A DNA stretch of 64,000 nucleotides, taken from contig CAVQRU010000002.1 in the NCBI GenBank assembly GCA_963715285.1, positions 310,001 to 374,000 of the forward strand, given 5' to 3'. The translations under genes and the position numbers were made by a program. The notes beneath the pieces are model-generated. The model had not been told where the DNA came from. It did not search any database and was given only the letters and a program-made list of their open reading frames with translations. How positions within the stretch are numbered: position 1 is the stretch's first letter; every line of letters starts with the position of its first letter. Shown here one piece after another: positions 15,695 through 24,827 of the stretch. Origin of the DNA: Sva-07 sp963715285 (lineage in GTDB: Bacteria > Actinomycetota > Acidimicrobiia > Acidimicrobiales > Ilumatobacteraceae).

Positions 15695-17482
15695 ATGTCC
15701 CGCAGGATCGACATCGAGCTGACGAGCGCGCTCCCCGACGGCTCGTGGACGTGGCGCGCCGCTGGCGCCCGCAAGCCCAACGGGCACATGGACGGCGGCT
15801 TGCTGCCACCCGGGTCGGCCGTCGGCGACATCCTCAAGGTCGAAGTCGAGCAGATGCTCGACGGCATCGAGGTGCAGTCGATCGTCAAGGGTCGCGAGAA
15901 GGCCGAGGACGCGAACGTGCTCGAGCTGCTCCCCAGCGACCGGCCGTTCGAAGCCGTCATCGAAACTCGGGCGAAGCGTGATCGCAGCGAACGACGTGAC
16001 AGCCGCGATGGCCGTGACGGCCGCGGGCGCCGTGACGGCAAGCGCGACGGCGGACGTCGCGATGGTGGTCGAGCTGGCGGCCGTGACGGCGACGGCGGAG
16101 GCAAGGGCCGTTCCGACCAGCGGCGTCAGCGGCCGCACTTCGAGGCGCCGCCCGAACTCCCCCAGCGTCCCAAGCCCAAGCGGCTGCGACCCGGCAAGGC
16201 CCGTCGCAATGCGGTCCTCGCCGACCTGCCCGAAGAACAACGGCCGATCGCCGAGCTCGCACTCCAGGGGATGTCCGCCGTGCGCGCCCGCGTCAAGGAA
16301 GAGAACACCAAGCTCGAGGCCGCCGGACAGCCCACGATGCCCGAGGCGTCGGTCGTCAAGATGGCCGAAGACATGCTGCCCAAGCTCCGTGTGGCGGAGT
16401 GGCTCGACCGCGCCGAAGCCGCTCAGCGACAGATGGAACACCTCGATCTGCGCGATCTGCGCAGCGTCGTCGCGGCGAGCGACGACTCGATCGTCGCTCG
16501 TGACGAGTCCACCCGGGCGATTGCCGACGACCTGCGCCAGGCGCTCACACGGAAGCAGGACGAGGAACTCCTGCTCTGGTTCGGCGACATCGATGCTGCC
16601 ATCGGAGTCGGGCGCGTGATCCGGGCACTCCGACTCTCGTCGCAGCCTCCCAAGGCCGGCGTGATGTTCCCGCCGGACCTCGCCCGACGTCTCGGTGAGG
16701 CCGCGACGGCTGCCCTGCAACCGGAGGACCCGGCCGATCGCTGGATCGCCGTGCTCGAGGCCGCCGCCTTCTCGCCGGTTCGAACCCTCGTGGCGCCGAC
16801 GACGGCGCCGACGGTCGTCACCGACGACCTCAAGGCGACGACGCTCCGCCTGGGACCTGCCCTTCCTCAGATCGCTGCGCTGCTCGGTGTCGAGATCCCG
16901 GCGGGCACACCCAAGCCGAAGCCGCTGCGCGCAGGGCCACCACGCAAGGACGGCCGCGGCAAGGACGGCCGCGGCAAGGACGGCCGTGGCGGCAAGGACG
17001 GGCGCAGCGAACGGGGCCGGGACAGCCGTTCCGGCGGTCGGGACAGCCGCTCGGCCGGCAAGGGCGGACGCACCGCCGACGGCCCTCGTCCGGGCGGAGA
17101 GGCGCCAGCTGCAGCCGAGTCGGAGTCACCGGTCGAGCCGACGCCGGCTGCCGAGGCCCCAGCAGCTCCTGCTGCCGCGGTTGCGGACACTCCGGTCGCC
17201 GAAGCACCCGTGGCCGAAGCACCGGTCACCGAAGCACCCGTCACCGAAGCACCCGTCACCGAAGCACCCGTCGCCGAGGCCCCAGCAGCTCCTGCTGCCG
17301 CGGTTGCGGACACTCCGGTCGCCGAAGCGCCCGTGGCCGAAGCACCCGTGGCCGAAGCACCGGTCGCCGAAGCACCCGTGGCCGAAGCACCCGTGGCCGA
17401 AGCACCCGTGGCCGAAGCACCGGTCGCCGAAGCACCGGTGACCGAGGGATCGGTCGAGGAGTCGGTCGCATCCAGCGACTGA
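15695..17482 (+). CDS. Large Arg/Gly-rich protein with C-terminal Pro-Ala-Val-Glu repeats
   Basis: 595 residues. An N-terminal beta domain (about 1-90) is followed by a basic RGG-like segment rich in Arg, Asp and Gly (about 92-145). A helical domain (about 150-410) I do not recognise comes next, then a second Lys-Asp-Gly-Arg-Gly repeat. The tail from about residue 485 repeats Ala-Pro-Val-Ala/Thr-Glu. RGG regions often bind RNA, so an RNA-associated role is possible but unproven. The start is an ATG preceded by a -10-like hexamer. The tail contains internal DNA repeats that could expand or contract. Confidence 0.7.
   Translation: MSRRIDIELTSALPDGSWTWRAAGARKPNGHMDGGLLPPGSAVGDILKVEVEQMLDGIEVQSIVKGREKAEDANVLELLPSDRPFEAVIETRAKRDRSERRDSRDGRDGRGRRDGKRDGGRRDGGRAGGRDGDGGGKGRSDQRRQRPHFEAPPELPQRPKPKRLRPGKARRNAVLADLPEEQRPIAELALQGMSAVRARVKEENTKLEAAGQPTMPEASVVKMAEDMLPKLRVAEWLDRAEAAQRQMEHLDLRDLRSVVAASDDSIVARDESTRAIADDLRQALTRKQDEELLLWFGDIDAAIGVGRVIRALRLSSQPPKAGVMFPPDLARRLGEAATAALQPEDPADRWIAVLEAAAFSPVRTLVAPTTAPTVVTDDLKATTLRLGPALPQIAALLGVEIPAGTPKPKPLRAGPPRKDGRGKDGRGKDGRGGKDGRSERGRDSRSGGRDSRSAGKGGRTADGPRPGGEAPAAAESESPVEPTPAAEAPAAPAAAVADTPVAEAPVAEAPVTEAPVTEAPVTEAPVAEAPAAPAAAVADTPVAEAPVAEAPVAEAPVAEAPVAEAPVAEAPVAEAPVAEAPVTEGSVEESVASSD
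17154..17445 (+). repeat. In-frame tandem repeats in the Pro/Ala tail
   Basis: Many 15-nt units encode Glu-Ala-Pro-Val-Ala or -Thr. A larger unit of about 60 nt occurs twice, beginning near 17154 and again near 17277, and encodes the same Ala-rich start followed by ADTPVAEAPVAEAP. The copies differ by a few bases only, which suggests recent duplication. Confidence 0.75.
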
Positions 17483-17512
17483 GCGGGTTCGCCCCGTTCG
17501 AGACGCAACACG

Positions 17513-17518
17513 TACGAT
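17513..17518 (+). promoter_or_regulatory. Probable leaderless promoter -10 element
   Basis: TACGAT lies 8 nt before the ATG of the enoyl-CoA hydratase gene at 17527, with no Shine-Dalgarno sequence between. A -35 is not obvious. Confidence 0.4.
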
Positions 17519-17526
17519 CCTCGGCC

Positions 17527-18312
17527 ATGTCCGAGATCGTCACCTACGAAGCACGCGACCGTGTCGCACTGATCACCCTCAACCGCCCCGACGCGCGCAA
17601 TGCGGTCAACGGCGATGTCGCCCAGGCGATGGAGGCCGCCATCGACCGGATGGAGGCCGACGACGACGTCTGGATCGGGATCGTCCAGGCCAACACCGAG
17701 GGCCAGGAGCGGCCGGTGTTCTGCGCGGGTGCCGATCTCAAGGCGATCAACTCCGGCGCCGGAGGCTCGCTGATGACCGAGCGAGGAGGTTTCGCCGGAT
17801 TCGCCTACCGGGAGCGCAAGAAGCCGGTGATCGTCGCGGTCGACGGACTCGCCACCGCGGGAGGCTGTGAGATCGTCCTGGCTGCCGATCTGGTCGTCGC
17901 AACGACCCGATCTGCGTTCGGGCTCGCCGAAGTCAAGCGCAACCTCGTGGCGGGCGCCGGAGGCCTGTTCCGGCTCCCTCGTGCGATCGGACGATCGGCG
18001 GCCATGGAGCTGATTCTCACCGGTGAGCCGTTGCCCGCGGCGCGTGCGCACGAACTGGGCCTCGTGAATCGTCTCGTCGAGCCTGGCGAGGCCACGGAGG
18101 AAGCATTTCGGCTCGCGGCTCAGATCACCGCGAATGCACCGCTCGCCGTGTGGGAGAGCCGCAAGGTCGTGCTCGCCGCTGCCACCGAGGACGACGACAC
18201 GCTCAAGCAGATGACCGATGCTGCCATGGGCGTCGTCATGCGATCCGAGGACATCTCCGAAGGGCTGACCGCCTTCATCGAGAAGCGCGCACCGCAGTGG
18301 AAGGGCCGCTGA
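17527..18312 (+). CDS. Enoyl-CoA hydratase/isomerase (crotonase) family protein
   Basis: 261 residues. The crotonase oxyanion-hole segments are FCAGADLKAI (about 65) and DGLATAGGCEIVLAADLVVA (about 105), and the acidic region near residue 125 fits a hydratase. The family hydrates 2-enoyl-CoA in fatty-acid oxidation or acts on other acyl-CoA substrates. It is monocistronic here, convergent with a GNAT gene, so the pathway is undefined. Confidence 0.88.
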   Translation: MSEIVTYEARDRVALITLNRPDARNAVNGDVAQAMEAAIDRMEADDDVWIGIVQANTEGQERPVFCAGADLKAINSGAGGSLMTERGGFAGFAYRERKKPVIVAVDGLATAGGCEIVLAADLVVATTRSAFGLAEVKRNLVAGAGGLFRLPRAIGRSAAMELILTGEPLPAARAHELGLVNRLVEPGEATEEAFRLAAQITANAPLAVWESRKVVLAAATEDDDTLKQMTDAAMGVVMRSEDISEGLTAFIEKRAPQWKGR

Positions 18313-18321
18313 TCAGCTCGC

Positions 18322-18771
18322 TCAGAGCCACCGGAACGTGGTGATCAGGCGGGCGACGATCCCGGCTCGCTCGTAGAGGTTCTTCGTGTGCCGATCCCCC
18401 GGCAGGGCCTGGCCCTCGACCGCGACCGCTCCCCCGGCTCGCGACACGGCGATCGCCTCGGCCAGCAACGCATCGCCGAATCCGAGCTCGCGGGCATCCG
18501 GTGTCACCCACACCTGATCGATCCGGACCACCTGATCGTCTCCCAGGTCGGCGACCAGGTAGCCGACCACGATGTCGTCGATCACCGCCACGTACACGTC
18601 CGACGCTCCGCAACGCGCGGCCCAGTCGTCCGTCTGCGGATGCTCGACCAGCCAGCGGTCACCGCCGCGTTGGCCGACGAGCGCACTCCGTGCCTCCTGC
18701 TCGAGGAGCTCGAGCGCGAGGAGGTCGTCTCCGCTCGCCGGATCGGCACGACGAACGGTCGGGTCGATCAT
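18322..18771 (-). CDS. GNAT-family N-acetyltransferase
   Basis: 149 residues. The acetyl-CoA fold is recognisable by the strands around YVAVIDDIVVGYLVADL and IDQVWVTPDARELGFGDALL, with the Arg/Gln-x-x-Gly-x-Gly/Ala loop weakened to RELGFGDA. The acceptor substrate is unknown. Its ATG overlaps the stop of the upstream gene by 4 bp (ATGA), and a third gene lies 15 bp further upstream. Confidence 0.72.
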   Translation of the reverse strand: MIDPTVRRADPASGDDLLALELLEQEARSALVGQRGGDRWLVEHPQTDDWAARCGASDVYVAVIDDIVVGYLVADLGDDQVVRIDQVWVTPDARELGFGDALLAEAIAVSRAGGAVAVEGQALPGDRHTKNLYERAGIVARLITTFRWL

Positions 18772-19187
18772 CCGCCACCCTCACGCAGTTGGTCGAGCTT
18801 GCCGAGAATCGTGCGGCGGTGACGGCCTGCTCGTTCGTACGCCTCGATGGCTGATCGCTCGGCCGGCTCGAGGCCATCGAGCAGGGCGACGATGTCGGAC
18901 GCCGGAAGATGGTCGTAATCGGCGAGCGCCAACGATGCAACGTCGACCTGGGTCGACGGCCGGGGATCAGTCGATGCCTCGATCGGGTCGATCGGATCGA
19001 TCACGTCAACCTCGTCGGAGACTGCGTCGGTGGGCGACACGTCGACGCCGCCCACGAACTCGTCCACCCGGCTGCGGAGCTCACGCACGCCCTGGTCGAC
19101 GGCAAGTTTGCCGATGAACCGAGCGAGCACGATCTCGCGCCGCACTCGTTCGAGCGCCGCCGGCACCTGATCCAACAAGGTGGTCAT
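18768..19187 (-). CDS. Hypothetical protein (helical, acidic linker)
   Basis: 139 residues. The N-terminal helix (about 1-45) is mixed charged. A low-complexity Asp/Pro segment in the middle follows, with the repeated Asp-Pro-Ile-Asp-Pro-Ile. The C-terminal helix pair (about 85-139) contains the short signature LPASDIVALLDGLEPAER and RRTILGKLDQL, seen in actinobacterial proteins with no known role. It overlaps the GNAT gene by 4 bp. No motif for enzymatic activity is seen. Confidence 0.65.
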   Translation of the reverse strand: MTTLLDQVPAALERVRREIVLARFIGKLAVDQGVRELRSRVDEFVGGVDVSPTDAVSDEVDVIDPIDPIEASTDPRPSTQVDVASLALADYDHLPASDIVALLDGLEPAERSAIEAYERAGRHRRTILGKLDQLREGGG

Positions 19188-19202
19188 GGCCGGCGTCGAA
19201 GA

Positions 19203-19700
19203 TCAGGAGCCGAAGATCGGACAGTCGTCGTCGCCGACCGGGCAGTTCGGCGCACTCGAGCGCACGAGCAGGAAGCACGAGGAGCACAACTGCTCGTCCT
19301 GCTGTTTGGGCATCAGGCGTTCGCCGCCTTCGCCCTTGACGTCGGGCTCGTCGTCCTCGTCCTCGTCGTCGTCGTCCTCATCGGAAGCGACCAGCCGGTC
19401 CTTCAGGATCTTGTCGAGATCCTCCTCGACGTCGTCGTCGGCGAGCAGTTCGTCGTCCTCGTCGTCCTCGTCGTCGTCGCTGCGCTTCTTGCGCTTCGTG
19501 CGTGGTGTCTCGACCGCAGCCTCGTCCTCGTCCTCGTCGTCGTCGACCACTGCATCGTCGTCGTCATCGTCGTCGTCGGCCGGCAGATCGTCGTCGTCCT
19601 CGAGATCGATGTCGTCGTCGTCGAGATCGATGTCCTCGGTCTCTTCGTCGGATTCGATCTCTTCGTCGGTTTCGATCTCGGTCGTGTCGTCGTCAGCCAT
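19203..19700 (-). CDS. Very acidic DUF4193-like protein
   Basis: 165 residues. About residues 1-120 are almost entirely Asp and Glu with a short basic patch (KRKKR). The C-terminus carries the DUF4193 signature MPKQQDEQLCSSCFLL, with the CSSC pair and a distal Cys pair, so a zinc site is plausible. Mycobacterial relatives are much shorter and less acidic. Function is unknown; the acidic region may mimic nucleic acid or bind basic proteins. It lies at the head of the hypothetical/GNAT gene pair. Confidence 0.72.
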   Translation of the reverse strand: MADDDTTEIETDEEIESDEETEDIDLDDDDIDLEDDDDLPADDDDDDDDAVVDDDEDEDEAAVETPRTKRKKRSDDDEDDEDDELLADDDVEEDLDKILKDRLVASDEDDDDEDEDDEPDVKGEGGERLMPKQQDEQLCSSCFLLVRSSAPNCPVGDDDCPIFGS

Positions 19701-19844
19701 GTCGTCGTTTCGATCTCGTCGTGCGGCGGGTCACCGAACGAATGGGCGGTTGCGGCGGGAGCATAGGCGTGGGTGACCGACCGACCGAGACGCCGCCCGT
19801 GTGACAGGGGTCACAACGCCGTGGATCACGACTCCGGGTGGTGC

Positions 19845-21446
19845 TCAGGCATCGCCTCGACGGGCCTCGGCTCGACGCTCGGCTTCGAGCCGTTCGAGTT
19901 CCGGCGCCTCCGTGGTCATGTGGTTCATCGCGCCGGCGATCGCGTGGTGGCCGGCGCGCTCACCGATCAGGCGGTACATCTCCAGGGCGACGCGCCGGTA
20001 CGACGGGTGGCCCTGGGGTGACGACCGGAGCTCGAGCATGTGGATCGCCTCTCGGGCGTTGAACTGCATCACGTAGCGCATGCGGTACGCCATCGACACC
20101 GCGTAGGACGCCTGCGCCGGGTAGTCGCCGTCGAGCGCGTCGTACAGCGCCGCAGACCGGTGCATCGCCTCGTCGAACTCGGTGCCGAGGCCTGCCTCGT
20201 CGACGAGATCGGGACGGGTGTAGCCGTGGTTCGGTGTCAGCCGCTGCCATTCGATCGTGAGCATCCGATGCCGTTGCATGTCGCGGAAGGCCCCGTAGTC
20301 GCTCAGCACGTCGAATCGGTAGAAGCTGCGCTCGAACGCACGTCCCGGCTTGTGACGGCGGTTCTCGCGCTCGCCGACATAGGCACGGATCAGCGCCACT
20401 CGCTCGTCGACGCCCAGTCGCCGCACGCGCTCGATCAGCTGATGCTCGGGCAGCGTCGAGTGCGAGTAGCAGATCGCGGCCAACAGCTTGTCCTCGGCGT
20501 CGGGGTCGAAGTCGACCAGTTCGACCTCTGCAGCGGGTTCGACCGGAGTCGACCCGAACAACTCGTGGACCAGCGCCTCCGTGTCCGAACGCGTCGTGGC
20601 GAGATAGTCACTCCAGCGCCCGCCACGGTCCGGCAGGTCGACACGCCGGAGGAAGCTGGGGATCACCTTGCGCAACTCGTGCAGCATCAGGTCGGCGTAC
20701 TCACGTGCTTCCGGCAACACGTTGGAACGCATCCGCAGGAGCAGCGCCTCGAACGCCTGGCCGGTTCCGTAGATGCCGACGTTGGACGTGGCCGCAGCCG
20801 GCAGGATCCCGCGCACGGCGTCGAGCGCTTTGGCGCGTGTGGCGGTCCGGTAGACGAACTCGCTGTCGTCGGGTCCGCGCTGCACCGTCGAGCGGACGTG
20901 TTCCGTGACTGCGTCGACGCTGCGGCTGTACGAATCGAAGATCCGGTCGAGGTCGCCGATGTAGCGCGTGCCGAGCGGGCCGGCGAGCACCGCCGGATCA
21001 CGGTAGTACCGGTAGCGCCCGCCGAGTCGGGCGTCGTACGAGATGTAGCGGGTGCTCTGCTCGAGGTAGCTCATCAGTCGACCCCACTCGAGAATCTTCG
21101 TGAGCAGGTTCGACGCCTGTTCGCAGGCGAGGTGCACTCCCCCGAGTTGGGCGACCGAGTCGTCGCCGTAGTCGAAGAAGACCCGTTCGTAGAGTTCCTC
21201 CGCCCGATCGAGCCCCACCGTCGCATCGACGGAATGGTCGCCGCTCACGTCGAGATCGCCGACGAATTCGTCGAGGAACAGGCGCCGCAGCGACTTGTGA
21301 CTGCGGCTGTACCGGGCGAAGAGCGCGCCCTTGACGACTTCGGGGAGGTTGACGAGCGCGAACACCGGGCCGTCGAGATTGGTGAAGTACCGGCGGAGCA
21401 CATCGGCTTCGTCCGCGGTGAAGGACTCGGGGACGTACACAGCCAC
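19845..21446 (-). CDS. Double-domain ThyX-like protein (flavin-dependent thymidylate synthase family)
   Basis: 533 residues from GTG 21446, twice the size of ThyX. Each half resembles one ThyX subunit. The canonical motif is RHRxxSxNxxSxRY. The N-terminal half has WGRLMSYLEQSTRY (121-134): the Ser, Ser, Arg and Tyr remain but Arg-His is lost. The C-terminal half has RHR at 392-394 but loses the second part. The halves could together make one active site, since ThyX sites form between subunits. Alternatively it is a non-catalytic paralogue. No other thymidylate synthase is seen in the window. Confidence 0.75.
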   Translation of the reverse strand: MAVYVPESFTADEADVLRRYFTNLDGPVFALVNLPEVVKGALFARYSRSHKSLRRLFLDEFVGDLDVSGDHSVDATVGLDRAEELYERVFFDYGDDSVAQLGGVHLACEQASNLLTKILEWGRLMSYLEQSTRYISYDARLGGRYRYYRDPAVLAGPLGTRYIGDLDRIFDSYSRSVDAVTEHVRSTVQRGPDDSEFVYRTATRAKALDAVRGILPAAATSNVGIYGTGQAFEALLLRMRSNVLPEAREYADLMLHELRKVIPSFLRRVDLPDRGGRWSDYLATTRSDTEALVHELFGSTPVEPAAEVELVDFDPDAEDKLLAAICYSHSTLPEHQLIERVRRLGVDERVALIRAYVGERENRRHKPGRAFERSFYRFDVLSDYGAFRDMQRHRMLTIEWQRLTPNHGYTRPDLVDEAGLGTEFDEAMHRSAALYDALDGDYPAQASYAVSMAYRMRYVMQFNAREAIHMLELRSSPQGHPSYRRVALEMYRLIGERAGHHAIAGAMNHMTTEAPELERLEAERRAEARRGDA

Positions 21447-21538
21447 GATCGACCACTCTAGAAGAGCCCGAGCGGACCCTTCGGGATCCTCCGCAATCGC
21501 TGACCAGGCACGATCCGGATTCGAGGTCAGACCGGGAG

Positions 21539-22162
21539 TCAGGCGTGAACCGTACCGGCATCGGCGATCACGTCGATCTCGACCGTGCTCGCCCGGCCGA
21601 TCGCTCGTCCGTCGGCGCGCACCGCAACCGGTCGCGTGAACGTCCAGGTCTCCCGTTTCACCGACCGAGTGGAGATCGCCGGGTGTGGAACGTGGGAGGC
21701 GTTCGGCAGACGCCGCCACGCCGCGAGCCGTTGGCGAACCGACAGCTCGGCACCGGCCACGACCACCTCGACCCGACCGTCATTGGGATGCCCCCGTGGG
21801 GCGACATCCCATCGCCCGAGGAACTCGGCGTTCATCACGAGCACGATCGGTCCACGAAACCAACCGCCGCGCCACCACGGAGTGCGCATCACCACGTGCG
21901 CGCACGCCGGAACGGCGAGCTCGGCACCGTCGAGCCGCACCTCGAGGAGGTCGATCGGCAGTTCGTTGACCCGGCCCCGACCGGGAGGACCGGCGCCCAG
22001 CGTCCTGGCGAGGTCGCCGCCGGCCACGAAGAGCGGTGGGCTCGACTGCCCGGCGTGCTGGACGGCCACGGACGCAGCGACGTCGGCGTCGGCAGACAGC
22101 GTGAGGAGTCCGTCCGGTCGATCGACCGGACGCCCCCAGGACTCACCCTTGCGGATCGGCAT
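21539..22162 (-). CDS. Hypothetical protein, C-terminal part like diacylglycerol kinase family
   Basis: 207 residues. The last 80 residues, with VPHPAISTRSVKRETWTF and ADGRAIGR, resemble the C-terminal beta lobe of diacylglycerol/sphingosine-type lipid kinases. The N-terminal catalytic nucleotide-binding lobe (GGDGT) is missing. The first 100 residues have no match I recognise. It overlaps the 3' end of helY by 20 bp. It may be a truncated lipid-kinase relative or a protein that only shares the fold; I do not assign a function. Confidence 0.55.
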   Translation of the reverse strand: MPIRKGESWGRPVDRPDGLLTLSADADVAASVAVQHAGQSSPPLFVAGGDLARTLGAGPPGRGRVNELPIDLLEVRLDGAELAVPACAHVVMRTPWWRGGWFRGPIVLVMNAEFLGRWDVAPRGHPNDGRVEVVVAGAELSVRQRLAAWRRLPNASHVPHPAISTRSVKRETWTFTRPVAVRADGRAIGRASTVEIDVIADAGTVHA

Positions 22163-24827
22163 CGTCGATCGGCGTCGGTACGGCGGCGGAGCTGTCGGCG
22201 ACCACGCCCCGGAACGCCCCGTCAGCAGCGGCCGCCGCGGCGGCCCGGGTCTCGGCGATCGGTGACACGACCGCGAGCTGGCGAAGGAGGTCGATCAGCT
22301 GTTTCATCGTGCGGACGAAGTCGCCTCCGGTCAGCTCCTCGTCGCCGACCACTTCGGCGAACCCCTCCCCTGCGACCCACGCGTGTGCGATCGCGGCGAA
22401 CGTCGGATCGGGAACGCGATGTTCGGCGAGCCCCACCGAGCGTTCGGTCGCTCGAAGGTCTTCGCTGATGGCGAGCAGCCGCCTGGCACGGCGCCGGACG
22501 TCGTCGGACGAGAACCAGGGTGCGGGCGGGGCGTCCGAACTCCGGTGCTCGTACACCACCATCGACACGAGCGCCGCCAGGTCGGCCGGCGTGAGCCCGT
22601 CCAGCACACCCGATCGGACCACCTCGGCGACGAGCAGGTCGGACTCGTGGAAGGTCCGGGCGAGCATCTCGCCGGCCTCGGTGAGCGCCCATGCCGAACG
22701 ATCGATGTAGTCGTACTCGGTCAGGACGTCGAGGACCCGGTCGAACTCGTGGCCGAGCGACAGATTCTTGCCGCTCACGCGTTCCTCGAGATCGGCGACC
22801 TCACGTTCGATGCGGTCGGCCTGCCCGGCGGCGGCGATCTTGGAGCGCAGGTCGGGGTCGGCGGCGACCGGATGGAGATCTGCCTGCGCAGCGCGTGCTC
22901 GGGGCCGTTTCGACGATGGTGCCGGGGCGAGTTTGACCTGTCGGAGCCGCCGAGCGACGTCGTTGCGGTACTCCTTGCGGTTCGGAGCGTAGGTGTCGGG
23001 CAGCTTGACGCTGCCGATCGGGAGCGGCGGCTCGTCCCAGTCGGCGGCGACGGCGTGGACGCTCTTGGCCGACTTGGTGATCAGCGTCACGCGACGACCA
23101 CCCTTTCGGTGAGCATTCGCCACCACGACCGCCGCACCGCGGTAGGTGCCCTTGTTGAGGTGGACGACCGCACCCGGGCGCAATTGGCTCATGGCGTCCT
23201 CGACGGCCTCGCGGCGGGCGTCACGTCCCTCGGCCTGTTCGTCGAGCTCCAGCGAGCGCAGCCGCCGGTACTCGTCGATGTCGCCGTGGTCGCTGTGGGC
23301 CTTGGAGCGCAGATCGTCCAACACCGATCGTCGTCGCTCGAGCCGGGCCTCGAGGCGCACGACGTCGCGGTCGGCCTGGAATTGAGCGAACGACAGGTTG
23401 AGCAACCGGTGAGCTTCGTCGCTGCTGTAGGTGCGGATCAGGTTGGCCGCCATGTTGTACGTGGGGTGGAACGCGGAGCGGAGATGAAACGACGAGCTGC
23501 CGGCGAGTTCGGCGACCTCGTCGAAACGCACCCAGGGCGACCACAGGACCACGGCGGAGCCGAGGTCGTCGATACCACGGCGGCCGGCCCGACCTGTGAG
23601 CTGGGTGTACTCCCCGGGTGTCAGTCGCTCGTGGTGTTCACCGGTGAACTTCGTGAGCTTCTCGATCACGACGGTGCGAGCCGGCATGTTGATCCCCACC
23701 GCGAGCGTCTCGGTGGCGAACACCACCTTGACCAGGCCCTCCAGGAAACAGGCCTCGACGACCTCCTTCATCGGAGGAACCATGCCGGCGTGGTGGGCGG
23801 CCACGCCGCACTCGAGCTGGGTGAGGAACTGCGCGTAACCGAGCACCCTGAGGTCTTCCTCGTCGAGCCCGCCGAGGCGGGCATCGACGATCGTGCGGAC
23901 CGCCGCGCGTTCGTCGGAGGTCGTGAGGTGGATGCCGGCATCGACACACGACTTGGCCGCCGCGTCACACTGCGCTCGACTGAAGATGAAGAACAGCGCG
24001 GGGAGCAGCTTGCGTCGTTCGAGCAGCTCGACGGTCTCGACGCGGCCCGGCGCCGCGAGCACTCGACGCCCCGAACCCTGGCCACCACCACGATCCTGAC
24101 GGCGGTCGTCACGTCGGCCCCGACTTCCGCGGGCGGCTGACTCGTCGAGCTGGATGGCATCGCGGTTGACGTGGCCGTCGACGAACACCGGGAGCATCCG
24201 CAGACGGTCGTTGGTCTTGTCCGCCACGAGGTACTCGTTGTCGAGTCTGACCGGTCGGCGACGTTCCACGATCGACGCGGTGGGACCGCGCACCGTCGTG
24301 ATCCAGTCCGAGAGTTCGTCGACGTTGCTCACCGTCGCCGACAGGCAGACGAGGCGCACGTGCGGCGGGAGATGGATCATCACCTCCTCCCAGACCGGTC
24401 CCCGATACGAGTCCTGGAGGAAGTGGACCTCGTCGAGCACGACGAGGCCGAGATCGTGGAGCAGGCGGGAGCGTCCGTAGATCATGTTGCGCAGCACCTC
24501 GGTGGTCATCACCACGATCGGCGCGTCCCCGTTGATCGAGTTGTCTCCGGTGAGGAGCCCGACCTCCTCGTCGCCGTACCTCGCGACGAGATCTCGATAC
24601 TTCTGGTTCGACAGCGCCTTGACCGGCGCGGTGTAGAACGCGCGGCGTCGGGCACTCCGGGCGACCTCGATGCCGTACTCGGCGACGACGGTCTTACCGC
24701 TGCCGGTCGGGACGGCGACGACGACGTGGTCGCCGCGGTCGAGCGCATCGAACGCCTCGACCTGGAATCGATCGAGCGGAAACGAGTACCGGGCGACGAA
24801 CTGGGCCCGGAGGTCGGTGAGGGTCAC
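22143..24827 (-). CDS. helY: Ski2-like DExH RNA helicase
   Basis: 894 residues, close to mycobacterial HelY (906). The helicase core has motif I VPTGSGKT (about residue 38), motif II LDEVHF, motif III SATVSN, motif V region TLAVGINMPA, and motif VI QLTGRAGRRGID. The C-terminal domain of about 300 residues matches the Ski2/Mtr4 helical region, with a basic patch. An insertion rich in Arg/Gly (about 240-270) is unusual. GTG 24827 overlaps the tatC stop (GTGA). Likely role: RNA unwinding, possibly degradation support. Confidence 0.9.
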   Translation of the reverse strand: MTLTDLRAQFVARYSFPLDRFQVEAFDALDRGDHVVVAVPTGSGKTVVAEYGIEVARSARRRAFYTAPVKALSNQKYRDLVARYGDEEVGLLTGDNSINGDAPIVVMTTEVLRNMIYGRSRLLHDLGLVVLDEVHFLQDSYRGPVWEEVMIHLPPHVRLVCLSATVSNVDELSDWITTVRGPTASIVERRRPVRLDNEYLVADKTNDRLRMLPVFVDGHVNRDAIQLDESAARGSRGRRDDRRQDRGGGQGSGRRVLAAPGRVETVELLERRKLLPALFFIFSRAQCDAAAKSCVDAGIHLTTSDERAAVRTIVDARLGGLDEEDLRVLGYAQFLTQLECGVAAHHAGMVPPMKEVVEACFLEGLVKVVFATETLAVGINMPARTVVIEKLTKFTGEHHERLTPGEYTQLTGRAGRRGIDDLGSAVVLWSPWVRFDEVAELAGSSSFHLRSAFHPTYNMAANLIRTYSSDEAHRLLNLSFAQFQADRDVVRLEARLERRRSVLDDLRSKAHSDHGDIDEYRRLRSLELDEQAEGRDARREAVEDAMSQLRPGAVVHLNKGTYRGAAVVVANAHRKGGRRVTLITKSAKSVHAVAADWDEPPLPIGSVKLPDTYAPNRKEYRNDVARRLRQVKLAPAPSSKRPRARAAQADLHPVAADPDLRSKIAAAGQADRIEREVADLEERVSGKNLSLGHEFDRVLDVLTEYDYIDRSAWALTEAGEMLARTFHESDLLVAEVVRSGVLDGLTPADLAALVSMVVYEHRSSDAPPAPWFSSDDVRRRARRLLAISEDLRATERSVGLAEHRVPDPTFAAIAHAWVAGEGFAEVVGDEELTGGDFVRTMKQLIDLLRQLAVVSPIAETRAAAAAAADGAFRGVVADSSAAVPTPIDDADPQG

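Noticed and set aside
17154..17445. Repeat array considered as CRISPR
   Set aside because: The units are in-frame, contiguous and code for Pro/Ala repeats without unique spacers or cas genes.
19180..19776. Plus-strand poly-Ser frame
   Set aside because: It is the complement of the acidic Asp/Glu-coding tract; Ser runs are an artefact of GAC/GAG repeats.
22383..24140. Plus-strand 585-codon frame opposite helY
   Set aside because: Antisense shadow of a well-supported helicase gene; no recognisable motif.
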